64,000 nt of DNA. Origin: JAVMKJ01 sp031732855. Its GTDB lineage: Bacteria; Pseudomonadota; Gammaproteobacteria; Competibacterales; Competibacteraceae. The stretch covers positions 57,707-121,706 of the forward strand of contig JAVMKJ010000068.1 in assembly GCA_031732855.1 (NCBI GenBank), written 5' to 3'. The notes under the pieces were generated by a model. The model saw only the letters and a program-made list of their open reading frames with translations. It searched no databases and was not told the DNA's origin. A program made the translations under genes and the position numbers. The number at the start of each line of letters is the position of its first letter. The first letter of the stretch is position 1. Positions 7,596 to 17,500 of this stretch are shown in pieces.

Positions 7596-8420
7596 TTAGC
7601 GCACGAAGCGGCCGTCGCTGAGCACCACCAGACGGCGCTCCGCGTCCACCCGTTGCACCGTCCCCAAACGGCCCAGCCGGTCGCCGGCCACCACGCTCGC
7701 CGTTTGCCCGGTCGGTCCCTTGAGCCAGGCCCGGTCGCCGTTGAGGGCGGTCACCCGCCAGCCCGCGACCGGGCGCCCGGCGGGCGCGGGCGGCGCGGGG
7801 GCGAATCCGGTGCGCGCCAGCGCGGCCCGCAGGTCGCGCACCTCGGCCCGCAGGATCGTCAGTTGTTCCGCTACGCGCGTCCAGTCGGCGTGCGCCTGAT
7901 CCTGTCGGCTGGTCAAGGCGGCGAGTTGGGTCGTCACCGTCCCCGCCAGGTGGCACCCGGCCGCGTTGGCCTGCTCGGTGGCCGTCACCAGCGCGTCCAG
8001 ACGGCCGTTCAGGGTGTCCAGGCGGGCCAGGGTTTCGGCGTCAAGATCGGTCAAAAAGCTGTCCGGTACCCCGTCGCGCAGGGTGAACTGCGGTTTCGGG
8101 GTGGTCACCGCCGGCGGGTGATCCCGCACCGGGCCGAGACCCGCGGGTCGGGCGCCAAAGGAAACCCCGGCCGGCGGAGCGGGCGCGGCGGCCGGGAGTT
8201 GGGACATGCTGAGCGGTGGAGCGGGAGACCGGAACACGGCGACCGCATCGAAGCCTAGCACCCGCAGGACCTGGACGGTCACGAACGTCGCCAGCCCGAG
8301 ACCGCCCAGGATCAGCAGGGCGACGAACCACCGGTGCGCGCCGGGTCGGATCGCCGGGGCCGGCGGCTCCGGGATAGGCACGGAGGCGTCGGTCGCCCCA
8401 TCGGGTAGCGGGGTTCTCAT
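7596..8420 (-). CDS. dotF: DotF/IcmG-like type IVB secretion protein
   Basis: A 274-residue bitopic inner-membrane protein: a short Pro-rich cytoplasmic tail, one membrane helix at about 31-53, a periplasmic linker, a long coiled coil (about 120-195) and a C-terminal beta domain. The last 60 residues (G-D-R-A-W-L-K-G near 228-235, then V-V-A-G-D and a terminal LSDGRF) align by eye with the C-terminal domain of Legionella IcmG/DotF (GRAWLIGSNG, then SSGQVIKF). The ATG overlaps the dotG stop by four bases, as in a single operon. Gene order dotI-dotH-dotG-dotF is that of Legionella icmLKEG and of R64 traMNOP. Confidence 0.82.
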   Translation of the reverse strand: MRTPLPDGATDASVPIPEPPAPAIRPGAHRWFVALLILGGLGLATFVTVQVLRVLGFDAVAVFRSPAPPLSMSQLPAAAPAPPAGVSFGARPAGLGPVRDHPPAVTTPKPQFTLRDGVPDSFLTDLDAETLARLDTLNGRLDALVTATEQANAAGCHLAGTVTTQLAALTSRQDQAHADWTRVAEQLTILRAEVRDLRAALARTGFAPAPPAPAGRPVAGWRVTALNGDRAWLKGPTGQTASVVAGDRLGRLGTVQRVDAERRLVVLSDGRFVR

Positions 8421-9712
8421 GGCGCGGGCTCCACGGGGGGCGCGGTGGCGGGAGTCTTCGATTCGCCCGCCCGGATCGCAGGGGTTCGGCGGGCGGCCGC
8501 AGGCGGTCGCGCCCATTCGGCGCGATCGGCGGCGAACGGGGTTGCCAGCGGCAGGGTGGCCGATTCGCCAGTCGGCGCGGCGGCCGAAACGACCAGCACG
8601 CCGATTCCCGTCCCGCTCGCCACCCGGATGGTGTTGGGCCGGTTAAAGTGCTGGCCGACCGCGTCGCTCAGGCGGGCGCCGACCGTGCCCAGCGCTTCGC
8701 GGGCGATCTGGCCGTCGTCGATCCCGTCGCCGGGCACCGAGACCACGTTGCCCAACGGACCCACGGTGACGATCCGATGCTGGTTCGCCACCGCTTCGCC
8801 GTAGCCTTCGAGGAAACTGGCGGCGATCAGCGCGCCCCAGCGCGAACCGTAATGATGGTCCACCTCGGTCGCCAGCGCGGTCCGGCCGGTGGCGGGATCG
8901 ACCGCGTAGGCCTCCAGCGCGTAGGTGGCTCCGGCCGGCAAGGTCAGCCAGCGAAACCGCACCAGCACCCGTTCCGGTCGACTTCCCACCGGCGCCGCCA
9001 GCTTTTCCAGCGCACCCAACAGGATGCCCCCTTCGAACCGTTCCCCGACCACCCGCGCCCGCACCGGGCCGGGCTCGTCGCTGTCGATCGCCGTTTGCAG
9101 CACCGCGTGCAGCAGATCGCCGGGCCGCAGGGCGCTGGAGGGACGTGACCGGTCGGACGCCGCATCCGCCCCGGCGTGCGCCCGAGCCGCCTGCTCGGCG
9201 GCCTGGGCGGCGCGCTGTCCCTTGCTGTCCACGAACGCTACCAGGCTGGTGGGGGGTGGCGCGAACCGGCGGTCGCGATAGACGATCAGTTCCTTGACCT
9301 GCGCTTCCATCGCCCGCAGCAGCGCCTCATCCGGTTTGGGTGGCGCGGGCGTGGCCGGGGCGGGCGTGGCCGGGGCGGGCGCGGGTGGAGTTCCTGGCGC
9401 GGGCGCGGTGGTCGTCGGCGGGGACGCCCCGGGCGACGCCCCGGCATCCAGCGTCGCCGGGGAGGGCATGGCGCTGCCGGCGCTGGCGCGAGCGCGCTCG
9501 GCCCGATCCCGATTGGCGAGTTCCTGCAAGCGCGCGTACTCGGGCGTCTGCCGGCCGCCCGGCACTGATTCGGTCGTGGCGGCGCCGGGCGCGGTGGCGG
9601 CGCTGGGAATGGGCACGCCCGGCGTCCAGTTGAGCCACAGGTACAGGCCGAGCCCGGCCAGCCCGAGCCCGCCCAGCAGCCAGGCGTGCGGCGATCCACC
9701 CAGGGGAACCAT
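8417..9712 (-). CDS. dotG: DotG/IcmE (VirB10-like) type IVB core protein
   Basis: A 431-residue envelope-spanning protein. It has a membrane helix at about 10-27, a Pro/Ala/Thr-rich linker including short Pro-Ala-Thr repeats (about 75-140), and a C-terminal VirB10/TrbI-type beta-barrel domain ending in an R-V-A-S-G-T-G-I-G-V-L-V-V strand, followed by a Pro-rich tail. With DotH, DotC and DotD it should form the outer-membrane core of the machine. A start at 9712 is chosen: it has a GGGAGG site and avoids overlap with dotH. A much longer open frame upstream is only a shadow of dotH. It is shorter than Legionella DotG (about 1050 residues), which carries a long repeat region; a short form is usual in conjugative systems. 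Confidence 0.88.
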   Translation of the reverse strand: MVPLGGSPHAWLLGGLGLAGLGLYLWLNWTPGVPIPSAATAPGAATTESVPGGRQTPEYARLQELANRDRAERARASAGSAMPSPATLDAGASPGASPPTTTAPAPGTPPAPAPATPAPATPAPPKPDEALLRAMEAQVKELIVYRDRRFAPPPTSLVAFVDSKGQRAAQAAEQAARAHAGADAASDRSRPSSALRPGDLLHAVLQTAIDSDEPGPVRARVVGERFEGGILLGALEKLAAPVGSRPERVLVRFRWLTLPAGATYALEAYAVDPATGRTALATEVDHHYGSRWGALIAASFLEGYGEAVANQHRIVTVGPLGNVVSVPGDGIDDGQIAREALGTVGARLSDAVGQHFNRPNTIRVASGTGIGVLVVSAAAPTGESATLPLATPFAADRAEWARPPAAARRTPAIRAGESKTPATAPPVEPAP

Positions 9713-9738
9713 GCCGTCGACCTCCCGCGGGCGCCGCG

Positions 9739-10812
9739 CTAGGGCTGTACCCGAACCTCGACCATCTGGCCGCGATGGCTGGCCAGCAGGACGGGGACGG
9801 CGGGCAGCTTGTAGGCGTGCAACCCGCTCGGACTGCTGGCGCGATCTTCGTAGGCCGGGCTGTAAATCTCGGCCAGGGTGCGCAGATACGTGTACGCGCC
9901 GACCCGCCAGGCGCGGGCTTCTGGCTCGACCCCCGCCAGGTCTACCGGCCGCGCGTCCGGGTGGGGCGGCAGCCCGTTGAGGACGTCGATCAGCGCCCGG
10001 TCGACCGGCGCGGGCGCGGGCGGCGCGTACTCGGGCGCGGCGCGGGGACCGGCCAGCCGCAGCTTGAACTCCTTGCGGGCGTCGGCCTGGGCCTGCCCCA
10101 GCACCACCGTCAACACGATGGGCGTCTCCAAACCCTGCAGCGCCACCAGTACGTTGCCGGTCCCGTAGCGGGCGGTGGGCTGAATGACCAGCACCGTCGG
10201 CAGATCCTCCTTGTCGCCGGACACCGTGTGGGCCGCCACCGCGAACAGGTTGGGGTTGAACCCTTGATAGGCCGTCATCGGCCAGGCCCGACCGGTGCGG
10301 TCGGTGAACACCACGCTGGCGCCATAGCCTTGCGCCGCGCGGACCACCGGCGGGGTGCGGGCGGCCAGGTCCAGCGGTTCCGCTTCCATGACCGCTTCGG
10401 GGGGTGGCGTGGCCGGCTCCGAAGCCAGCCGCTCGTGGGTTTCCAGGGACTGGATCACGGTTTTGATCTGCTCCGGATTCATGGGCATCAACAAGTCCAA
10501 CACCCGCTGGTGCGCCTGTGCCCGCTGCCGCTCCCGCTCCGCCAGCGCGCCCGGCGCGTCCGCCTCCAGGGAAGGCAATTCGGCGGCGCTGCGCGGGATC
10601 GGCGGTTGCGCCGCCGGCGGACGGAACTCGGTCGGCGTCTCGGCGGGGACGGTCGCCGACGCCGGCGTCCCGGCGGGAGTCGCCAGTGGAGCCGGCGAGG
10701 CGGCGGGGGGAAGCGGCGGCGGGGCGCCAGGAGCGATGGCGACCGGCAGGCCCGCCAGCCCGCCGAGCAAGGTCGCGCGGCGGATCAGGCGCCAACTGAC
10801 GCGACCGGCCAT
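9739..10812 (-). CDS. dotH: DotH/IcmK-like type IVB outer-membrane core protein
   Basis: A 357-residue exported protein with a signal peptide (about 1-27), a long Pro/Ala linker, a helical segment with NPEQIKTVIQ near 115-124 that corresponds to the MSPEQI-type motif of DotH/TraN, and a beta-rich C-terminal domain. Diagnostic strings are GYGASVVFTDRTGRAWPM, Y-G-T-G-N-V-L-V-A-L, and L-E-T-P-I-V-L-T-V-V-L-G-Q. No lipobox cysteine is visible. It overlaps the dotI stop by one base (TGATG). It is expected to build the periplasmic and outer-membrane ring with DotC, DotD and DotG. Confidence 0.9.
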   Translation of the reverse strand: MAGRVSWRLIRRATLLGGLAGLPVAIAPGAPPPLPPAASPAPLATPAGTPASATVPAETPTEFRPPAAQPPIPRSAAELPSLEADAPGALAERERQRAQAHQRVLDLLMPMNPEQIKTVIQSLETHERLASEPATPPPEAVMEAEPLDLAARTPPVVRAAQGYGASVVFTDRTGRAWPMTAYQGFNPNLFAVAAHTVSGDKEDLPTVLVIQPTARYGTGNVLVALQGLETPIVLTVVLGQAQADARKEFKLRLAGPRAAPEYAPPAPAPVDRALIDVLNGLPPHPDARPVDLAGVEPEARAWRVGAYTYLRTLAEIYSPAYEDRASSPSGLHAYKLPAVPVLLASHRGQMVEVRVQP

Positions 10813-11489
10813 CAGCTCCCCCGGGTGATCAGTTGGTGGACGGCCAGGCCGCGCGGCACCTCGTGCGTCGGCATCCGGACCACCAGCACCTCCGCGACCA
10901 GGGCTTGCGGCGTGCTCTGGCTGGAAGCGCCCTGATAGGACAGTCCGAGTTTCATCTCGATTTTCCAGGCGTAGCGGTCGGCCAGCACCCCCTGATTGAC
11001 GACCACCGGCGGCGCGGTCGGCACCACCTGGCTGACCAGCCGGCGCTTGATGATCGCCTCCAGGGTACCGGCCGCCTCCAGCGCCTGGAGATGGTGTTTG
11101 AAACCCTCATCGCTAAAGTTCGGCCGCATCGCCGCCAACTGCTTGCGGTAGTGGACGTAGTCCAGGGTATAGGCTTGGGTGACCGCCTCGGTTACCCAGG
11201 CCAGCAGGGTTTCCTGCGCGACGTAGGGCTCGCTGATCGGCACCAGCGGAATCAGCCGGCCGTCGGCCGTGGTCGCGAAATACTCCGGCTGGGGCGGATG
11301 CAGCGCGCGCCAGCCGTGCGCGCCGGCGCTGAGCACCAGCGCCCCGGCCAGCCCCAGGTTCAGCCATTGCGACAACTGAAGCCGCAGTTCCAGCCGGTCC
11401 AGCAGGTTATGCACCTGGGCCACGCCGCCCGGACGCGACGACGCGGACGTGAAGGCGGACGTCGAGGTCTCGTGTGCGGGTGATTCCAT
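10812..11489 (-). CDS. dotI: DotI/IcmL-like type IVB inner-membrane protein
   Basis: A 225-residue protein with one membrane helix at about 43-58 and a periplasmic VirB8-like domain. The family signature is strong: YFATTADGRLIPLVPI just after the helix, A-Y-T-L-D-Y-V-H-Y-R-K-Q-L, Y-A-W-K-I-E-M, and a closing VVRMPTHEVPRGL block. It matches Legionella IcmL and R64 TraM. It is the first gene of the minus-strand dotI-H-G-F operon. Its promoter must lie in the AT-rich divergent region 11500-11560, where a TTGACA (11557-11552) faces this gene. Confidence 0.93.
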   Translation of the reverse strand: MESPAHETSTSAFTSASSRPGGVAQVHNLLDRLELRLQLSQWLNLGLAGALVLSAGAHGWRALHPPQPEYFATTADGRLIPLVPISEPYVAQETLLAWVTEAVTQAYTLDYVHYRKQLAAMRPNFSDEGFKHHLQALEAAGTLEAIIKRRLVSQVVPTAPPVVVNQGVLADRYAWKIEMKLGLSYQGASSQSTPQALVAEVLVVRMPTHEVPRGLAVHQLITRGS

Positions 11490-11507
11490 CGAAGGGCAAG
11501 GTTCCAG

Positions 11508-11543
11508 TTGACCGATTAATATTGTTTAATAATTATTATAAAG
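11508..11543 (+). promoter_or_regulatory. AT-rich promoter of the exonuclease operon, shared with dotI
   Basis: On the plus strand TTGACC (11508-11513) is followed by ATTAATATTGTTTAATAATT and TATAAA. The core is nearly identical to the promoter at 2119-2154 on the other strand. A TTGACA reading towards dotI begins at 11557, so the same 50 bases probably serve both divergent operons and may hold an operator for a common regulator. Confidence 0.55.
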
Positions 11544-11589
11544 CATAATATTGTCAAGACCACACCCTGACCCCGACGAGGAGATGCCG

Positions 11590-12912
11590 ATGCCGGTCTC
11601 GCCCGAATCCTCTTCCTCCGACCTGACGGTCAAGCGCGACGCGGCCCTGGCGCGCCTGGCCGCCTTGCCGCAAGCGGCGCATCTGCCGCCGGAAACCCGG
11701 CGCCAGTGGCTCGACCACCAGCTCGAACGCCGCCGGGAGGAGTCGGCCGGGTCGGCGGGGCGCGGTAGTTCGCTGGCGCTGGACCGCCAGATCGAGCGGC
11801 TGTCGGGATTCGGCGCCAGCGAAATCGGCGTCCTGGTCGGGGAGCGCCGAGGCGAATACAGTCCGTTCGCCACCGCCCGCGAGATTTGCGCGGCCAAGCT
11901 GCTGCGCGCCCTCCCCGCCCCGCCGACCGGACCGATGCAGCGGGGCGTCGAACTGGAACCGCACGCCCGTCACCTGTTCCTGCGGCACAGCGGCGCCCGT
12001 CCTCTCCCTGATCTGCGTCAGGCCGTGGTGGCGCACCGCCCGCGCGACCACGACTGGCTGCTGGCCACGCCGGACGACTTGGTGACGCTGAACGGCCGGA
12101 CGCTGGTCGTGGACTACAAGGCCCCGGCCGAGCCCCCCACCGCCGTGTCGCTCGAACACGCCTGCCAGTTGCACCAGGCCGCCCTGGTCGCCGAGGACCG
12201 GGGCATCCGCATCGAGGGGCTGGTGCTGGTGGCGCTGAACCTGCGCGAGTGGACGGTGGACACCTTTCTGGTCGACCGTGACCCCGCGCTGGATGCCGAA
12301 ATCCTCGCGGCGGGCCAGCACTATTGGCGCGACTGGGTGCTGCAAGGGGAACTGCCGCCCTGGCCGCAGCGGGACGCCGCCAGCCGGGCGCTGGCCCTCG
12401 CCGACCTTTCGCCCGTGGCCAAAGCCGAACTGGAACGCGCGGCGCTGGGCTATGTCCGGCTGGACATCCTGGCCAAGCAGGCGCGTGAACTGGCCGCGCG
12501 CGCCCGCGACCAACTCGCCGGGCTGGCGGCCGAACACGGACTGCGGGAAAGCGTTCTGGTGGCGCCCGTCAACCTGAGCCGGGCCTCGACTTGGGACGCC
12601 GCCGCCATCGCCGCACGGCTGCCCGACCCCGCGCCGCCCGAACTGACCCGCCCGAAATGGGATGCCGAGATGCTGGCGCGCCAAGTGCGCGCCCTGGGCG
12701 GCGATCCCACGCCCGCGCTGCTCGACCGAGCGCTGGACCTCGATCAGGCCGCCGACTGGCTCATCGCTCACCACCACGTCCCCGCCGAATCCTTGCAGCG
12801 AATCGAGTACACCGTGGCCGTGTCGCGCCGCAAACCCGATCAGGTGCTGACCGAGCCGGTCCGGGACGCGGCGCGGACCGCCGCCCACGCCTTTGCCGCC
12901 CCCGGTCCCTGA
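11590..12912 (+). CDS. YqaJ-type (lambda-exonuclease-like) recombinase nuclease
   Basis: A 440-residue protein whose N-terminal half is a YqaJ viral-recombinase nuclease domain of the PD-(D/E)XK fold. The motifs are G-A-S-E near 75, G-V-E-L-E near 118, the catalytic T-P-D-D-L near 159 and V-V-D-Y-K near 173. The C-terminal half is helical and unrecognised. The ATG at 11590 is chosen because GAGGAG stands six bases before it; the ATG at 11584 is directly abutted to that site. The family degrades one DNA strand for single-strand annealing recombination, so this gene probably repairs or integrates incoming plasmid or phage-like DNA. It leads a plus-strand operon with the next three genes. Confidence 0.8.
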   Translation: MPVSPESSSSDLTVKRDAALARLAALPQAAHLPPETRRQWLDHQLERRREESAGSAGRGSSLALDRQIERLSGFGASEIGVLVGERRGEYSPFATAREICAAKLLRALPAPPTGPMQRGVELEPHARHLFLRHSGARPLPDLRQAVVAHRPRDHDWLLATPDDLVTLNGRTLVVDYKAPAEPPTAVSLEHACQLHQAALVAEDRGIRIEGLVLVALNLREWTVDTFLVDRDPALDAEILAAGQHYWRDWVLQGELPPWPQRDAASRALALADLSPVAKAELERAALGYVRLDILAKQARELAARARDQLAGLAAEHGLRESVLVAPVNLSRASTWDAAAIAARLPDPAPPELTRPKWDAEMLARQVRALGGDPTPALLDRALDLDQAADWLIAHHHVPAESLQRIEYTVAVSRRKPDQVLTEPVRDAARTAAHAFAAPGP

Positions 12913-12963
12913 TCCGTTCCCCGTTCCTCCCCCACTCTCCTCGCCCACCCTGGAGAATCCATC

Positions 12964-14481
12964 ATGACCGACCTGCAAACCCTGCGCGAACACAGCCACC
13001 TAGCGACCGGCGGCGCGGCGCCCCAGCCGCGCCCCGGCGGTCGCACCTGCGAGATCGTGGCCCGCCTGGAAACCATCGTCGAACGGCAGGGCGACCGGCT
13101 GCACCTGCGCGCCACCGCCCTGTTCGACGGTCCCTACACCCAGGCCGGACAAACCGACCTCTATAGCGTCCGGCCGGACCGGATCAACGCCTGCGCGGAC
13201 AACCTGCACAAGGGCGCTGGCAGCCAGCCGGGATCGGTCCTGGTGTTCGGCGGCGCCTGGCGCAATCCGGCCGACGGCACGGTCAGCGTGGGTTGGATCA
13301 ATACCGCCATCTCGGCGCAAAAAGTCCAGGCCCGAATGAACGGCCACCCGGACCGGTGCGTGGTGGAACTGTACGCGCAGATGCCGGTACTGGAATTCCC
13401 CAACGTCGACCGCCAACCCGGCGAACCGCGCTGGATTCGCTGGGGGCTGGCCTGCGACGCCGCCGCGCTGGCGGTCGAGCAGAACGGGGGATGGCAAACC
13501 CTGACGTTCGACCGCCCCTGGCTGGTGGAAAAGCTGCGGCAGGCCTGGGAGCAGCGCGCCGATGCCAACCTGAAAATCAATCTTTGGCTGCCCACCCTGT
13601 GCATCGACCGGGCGGTCGCGGTCGCCGACCTGGAGGCGACGATCCAGCAAACCGCGCGGCTGCTGCGGGAGAATCCGTACCGCCAACTGCTGGCGCGCGT
13701 CAGCGACGGCGCGGAGGTCGCGACCCGCTTCCTGCCCTATCGCCCCCCGGACGCTGGCGACCCGGAAGCCTGGGCGCGCACCGTGTTCGCCCCGGTCCCG
13801 GGGTTTGGCCCGGACGGTCACCCGGTGTTCGATCCGGCCACCGGCGAACAGGTGCGGGTGGACCGCTACACGCTGATGGCCGGGGTCGCCAACGCCATCC
13901 TGTTCGAGTACGCCGCGCGCCACGAGGTCACGGTGGAACTGCTGCCGCGCGAAAACCTGTTGTTGTCCACCAAGAACGCGCCGGGCATGGCCCATCAGAT
14001 CAAGCAGGTGCTCGGGGCCGCGTCCAACGCCGAGCTGTACGCGATCCGGTTCGCGTTCGGCGACGACCGCGACGCCGTCTCCCGGGTGGCGGTGGTCCTG
14101 CAGCAGCAACCGGACTACCGGCTGGCGGTCGCCGGTCCATTCCGCCTGGATACCGGGCCGGCCTACACCCCCGCCAGCGTTCCGAGCGCCCATATCGCCC
14201 CGCCCCTACCTGCCGCCGTCCCCACCGCTGCGCCGCCCGCGACCGCGCCGCCCGGTCAGCCGCTCCCCGCTGGCGAGGCGTTCGGCGATCTGCCCGATGC
14301 CGACGTCGCGTTTGACGTGGACGCCCTGATCGAGCAGGCCCACCGCGAGGCCGACGCCCGCGTCGAGGCGGCCGCCGCCCCGCCCCCCACCGTGCCGCCT
14401 CCAGAGCGGAAACCGCGCAAGGCGTCCCCGGCCCCGCCGCCCGCCCCGTCCGCACCGGCGTTTCCCCGTCCCCAACTGTGA
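12964..14481 (+). CDS. Hypothetical protein between exonuclease and methyltransferase-helicase
   Basis: A 505-residue protein of unknown family with a clear GGAG ribosome site before ATG 12964. The first 400 residues look globular and mixed alpha/beta, with conserved-looking Trp-rich strands (V-F-G-G-A-W-R-N-P near 95 and S-V-G-W-I-N near 108). The last 100 are Pro/Ala-rich with a short acidic helix (DLPDADVAFDVDALIEQA) and a basic end. Its position between a YqaJ exonuclease and a DNA methyltransferase-helicase makes a single-strand-annealing or DNA-protection partner possible, but no RecT, Erf or Rad52 motif is visible. The gene is a good candidate for an undescribed family. Confidence 0.65.
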   Translation: MTDLQTLREHSHLATGGAAPQPRPGGRTCEIVARLETIVERQGDRLHLRATALFDGPYTQAGQTDLYSVRPDRINACADNLHKGAGSQPGSVLVFGGAWRNPADGTVSVGWINTAISAQKVQARMNGHPDRCVVELYAQMPVLEFPNVDRQPGEPRWIRWGLACDAAALAVEQNGGWQTLTFDRPWLVEKLRQAWEQRADANLKINLWLPTLCIDRAVAVADLEATIQQTARLLRENPYRQLLARVSDGAEVATRFLPYRPPDAGDPEAWARTVFAPVPGFGPDGHPVFDPATGEQVRVDRYTLMAGVANAILFEYAARHEVTVELLPRENLLLSTKNAPGMAHQIKQVLGAASNAELYAIRFAFGDDRDAVSRVAVVLQQQPDYRLAVAGPFRLDTGPAYTPASVPSAHIAPPLPAAVPTAAPPATAPPGQPLPAGEAFGDLPDADVAFDVDALIEQAHREADARVEAAAAPPPTVPPPERKPRKASPAPPPAPSAPAFPRPQL

Positions 14482-14508
14482 GCCGCCCGCCCGGCGGCGG
14501 AGGTCTCG

Positions 14509-17500
14509 ATGGCGACCACGACTCCCTGGCTCGATTTGTCCGCTTACGGGCTGCGGCTGCACGTCATCGCCGCGCCGGGCGGTCGGCCGATCATGTACGT
14601 GACCGGTCCGACCGACGCGCACCAGCGCGCCCTGATCGCGCTCGGTTTTCAGCGCACTCCCGGCGGTCATATCGTCAAGCCGGACGGCAAGTTGGCCGCG
14701 GCGGCGGCGCTGGCGCAGTTTCCCGCCGCCCGCCTGCGGGAACTGCCGTTGGCGGACGTGGTGCGCCAAGTGAACTGGACACCCCGACCGAATGCGTCGG
14801 GCGCGAGATTCGCACCCTCGGACGAATCGCCTCCATCGGCCGGTGGGCCGGGGGTGGTCCGCCCCCAGGATCTGCCGGACGCGCTGTCCGCTCTGGTCGA
14901 GCGCGCGGCGAACGGCGAACGGCTGGATTCGGCCGACCTGCGGCAATTTGCAACTCGCTTGCACCTTCCCCGGAATTCGAACGGTCTCACCCCCGGGTTT
15001 CTGCATCAGATCCAGGAAGCCCTCGAAGTGGCGGCGGTGCGGACCATCGCCCCGACGTTTCAGTCGGTGCAGGCGGACCTGCGCGCCGGCCGGCCGCTCG
15101 CCGATGCCGCGTTCCGGGCCGCGGTCGCGCTGACCGAGGGCTTGCCCCGGCAGCGTTACCGGAGCGAGCGGACCGTGCAACTGGCCCAGTATTCGACCCC
15201 GCTGCCGCTGGCGCTGGCGGCCCAGGCCCTGCTCGGCCCGGTCGGCGCCGGGCGCACGGTGCTGGAACCCACGGCGGGGCACGGCGCTCTGGTGTGCGGA
15301 TTGCCCGGGGACGTGGCCATCACCGCCATCGAACTCGACCCGGGGCGGGCCGACCGCCTGCGTCGGGCGCTGCCGGCGATGCGGGTGCTGGCGGGTGACG
15401 CCTTCGCACTGCTGGGCGCGGCCGAACCGGCCTATGACTACGTGATCGCCAATCCGCCGTTCGGCAGCCTGCAACCAATGCGCGATCAGTTCCGCGCGAC
15501 CGTGACGGTGGCCGGCGCTCCGTTCACGACCCAGCGGCTCGACCACGCGCTGCTGTTGCACGGCCTGCGCCAGCGCCACCCCGCTGGCCGCGCGGTGTTC
15601 ATCCTCGCGGCCGAGCACCCGCGCGACCATGCCCTGGAACGACCCGATGGCGGCAGTCGCTACCTCTTCAATTTCCTGGCCGACCACTTCGAGGTCGAGG
15701 CGGTGATCGGCGTGCATGGCGATCTGTACGGCCAACACGGCGCGCACTATCCGGTGCGGCTGGTGGTGGTCGGCGCCCAAGGGTCGGGTTTCGCCCCGGT
15801 GCCCGATACCGTGCCGGTCGTCGCCACCTGGGACGAGTTGTGGCGGATGACTTGCGCCGCGATCGCGCGCCTCGGCCCCAGCCGGCGGGAACGGTTGGCC
15901 CCGGTGGCGGCGCCCGCCGACCCCGCGCCGGACGAACCCGCTGCGGCCGACCCTGCGGAGACGCCCGCGCCCGACCCGCTGGACGCCAATCCAGCCGAGG
16001 ACGAGCCGGTGGTCTATCAGGTCCGCTACGAGGCGCGCAGCCGGATCGGCGAACCGATCACCATGATTCCGGCCAACATGGCGCTGGCCAGCCGCCGCGC
16101 CCTGGATCGAGTGGAACAGCGGCACGGGCCATCGGTGGACGCCTTCGTCGCGCGAGCCCTGGGGCGCGACCGCGTCGACCTGGAATCAGCCTTCTCGCCC
16201 GAGCAGGTCGATGCGCTGGCGCTGGCCCTGCACGCGCTGCATCAGGGCCGGGGTTTCATCGAGGCTGATGAAACCGGCATCGGCAAAGGCCGGGTGCTGG
16301 CCGGACTGGCGCAGTGGGCGTGGCGAGAACGGCGGCTGGTGCTCTTTCTCACCGAAAAGCCCAACCTGTTTTCCGATTTCTACCGCGACCTGACCCACAC
16401 CGGGGGCGCGGCCCAGGCCCGTCCGGTGATCCTGAACGAGGGCGTGGCGATCAAGGACACCGAACGCGGCCACACCCTGCTGCGGCCCACCCTGGCGGGC
16501 GAACTCCGGCGCTGGATCGACGCCGGCGCGCTGCCGCCGAACTGCAACCTGGTGCTGGCCACCTATTCGCAGATCAACCGGCCGTGGTCCCAGTGCCCCA
16601 AGGCCCGCTGGCTGCTGGCCATCGCCGAGCGGGAGCGCCCGCTGGTCATCGCCGACGAGTCGCACAACGCCGCCGGCGGTTCGAACACGTTCGAGAACGT
16701 GCGCGCTCTGGTCGCGGCCGCCTCGGGCGTGGTGTTTTCCAGCGCCACCTACGCCAAGCGCCCCGATAACCTGGAACTGTACGCCCCGGTGCTGCCCGCG
16801 CCCTACCGCCGCGACTGCCTGACCGAGCTGCTGCAAGCGGGCGGCGCGCCGCTGCAGGAAGTATTCTCCCAGATGCTGGCCGAGGACGGCGTTCTGGTCC
16901 GCCGCGAGCACGATCTCAGCCAGATCGCGTTTCGCACCGCGCCGGACCGCCGCCGCGAAGCCCGCAATCGCGACCTCGCCGATCGGCTGGCCGGCATTCT
17001 GGAACAAATGGCCTACCTCGGCGGCGACATCCAGGCCATGATCGACGAGGAGAACCAGCGGCTGGCCGAGGCGCTGGGCGACAGCGACGAACGCCGGGGC
17101 GCGCGGGCGGGCTTGCAGTCGATGAACTTCGGGTCGCGGCTGTACCAGCTCAACCGGTTGTTCCTGCTGGCGCTCAAGGTCGATTACGCCGTGGAGTTCG
17201 GGTTGGGCGAACTCCAGGCCGGCCGCAAGCCGGTATTCGTGCTCGAGCATACCCTGGAAACCCTGCTGCGCGAGGTGATCACCAACCGGTTCGACGACCG
17301 GAGCGATGCGCCCGGCGACGACGACCCTCCCGAACGGCCCGCCGCACCCGACCCCCAGCCGATGACCACGCGCCCGCTGCTGGAAGACAGTGCGCCGGAA
17401 CCCGGCGCGGCGCACGCTCCGTCCGACACCTATCCTGCCCTCCACTTCCGCGATGCGCTGCAACGGGTGCTGGACCGGATGATGACTCTCACCCGCCGCG

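Noticed and set aside
8417..10795. 792-codon version of DotG
   Set aside because: The extra 360 codons are out-of-frame dotH sequence; the ATG at 9712 has a good ribosome site and gives the normal membrane-helix start.
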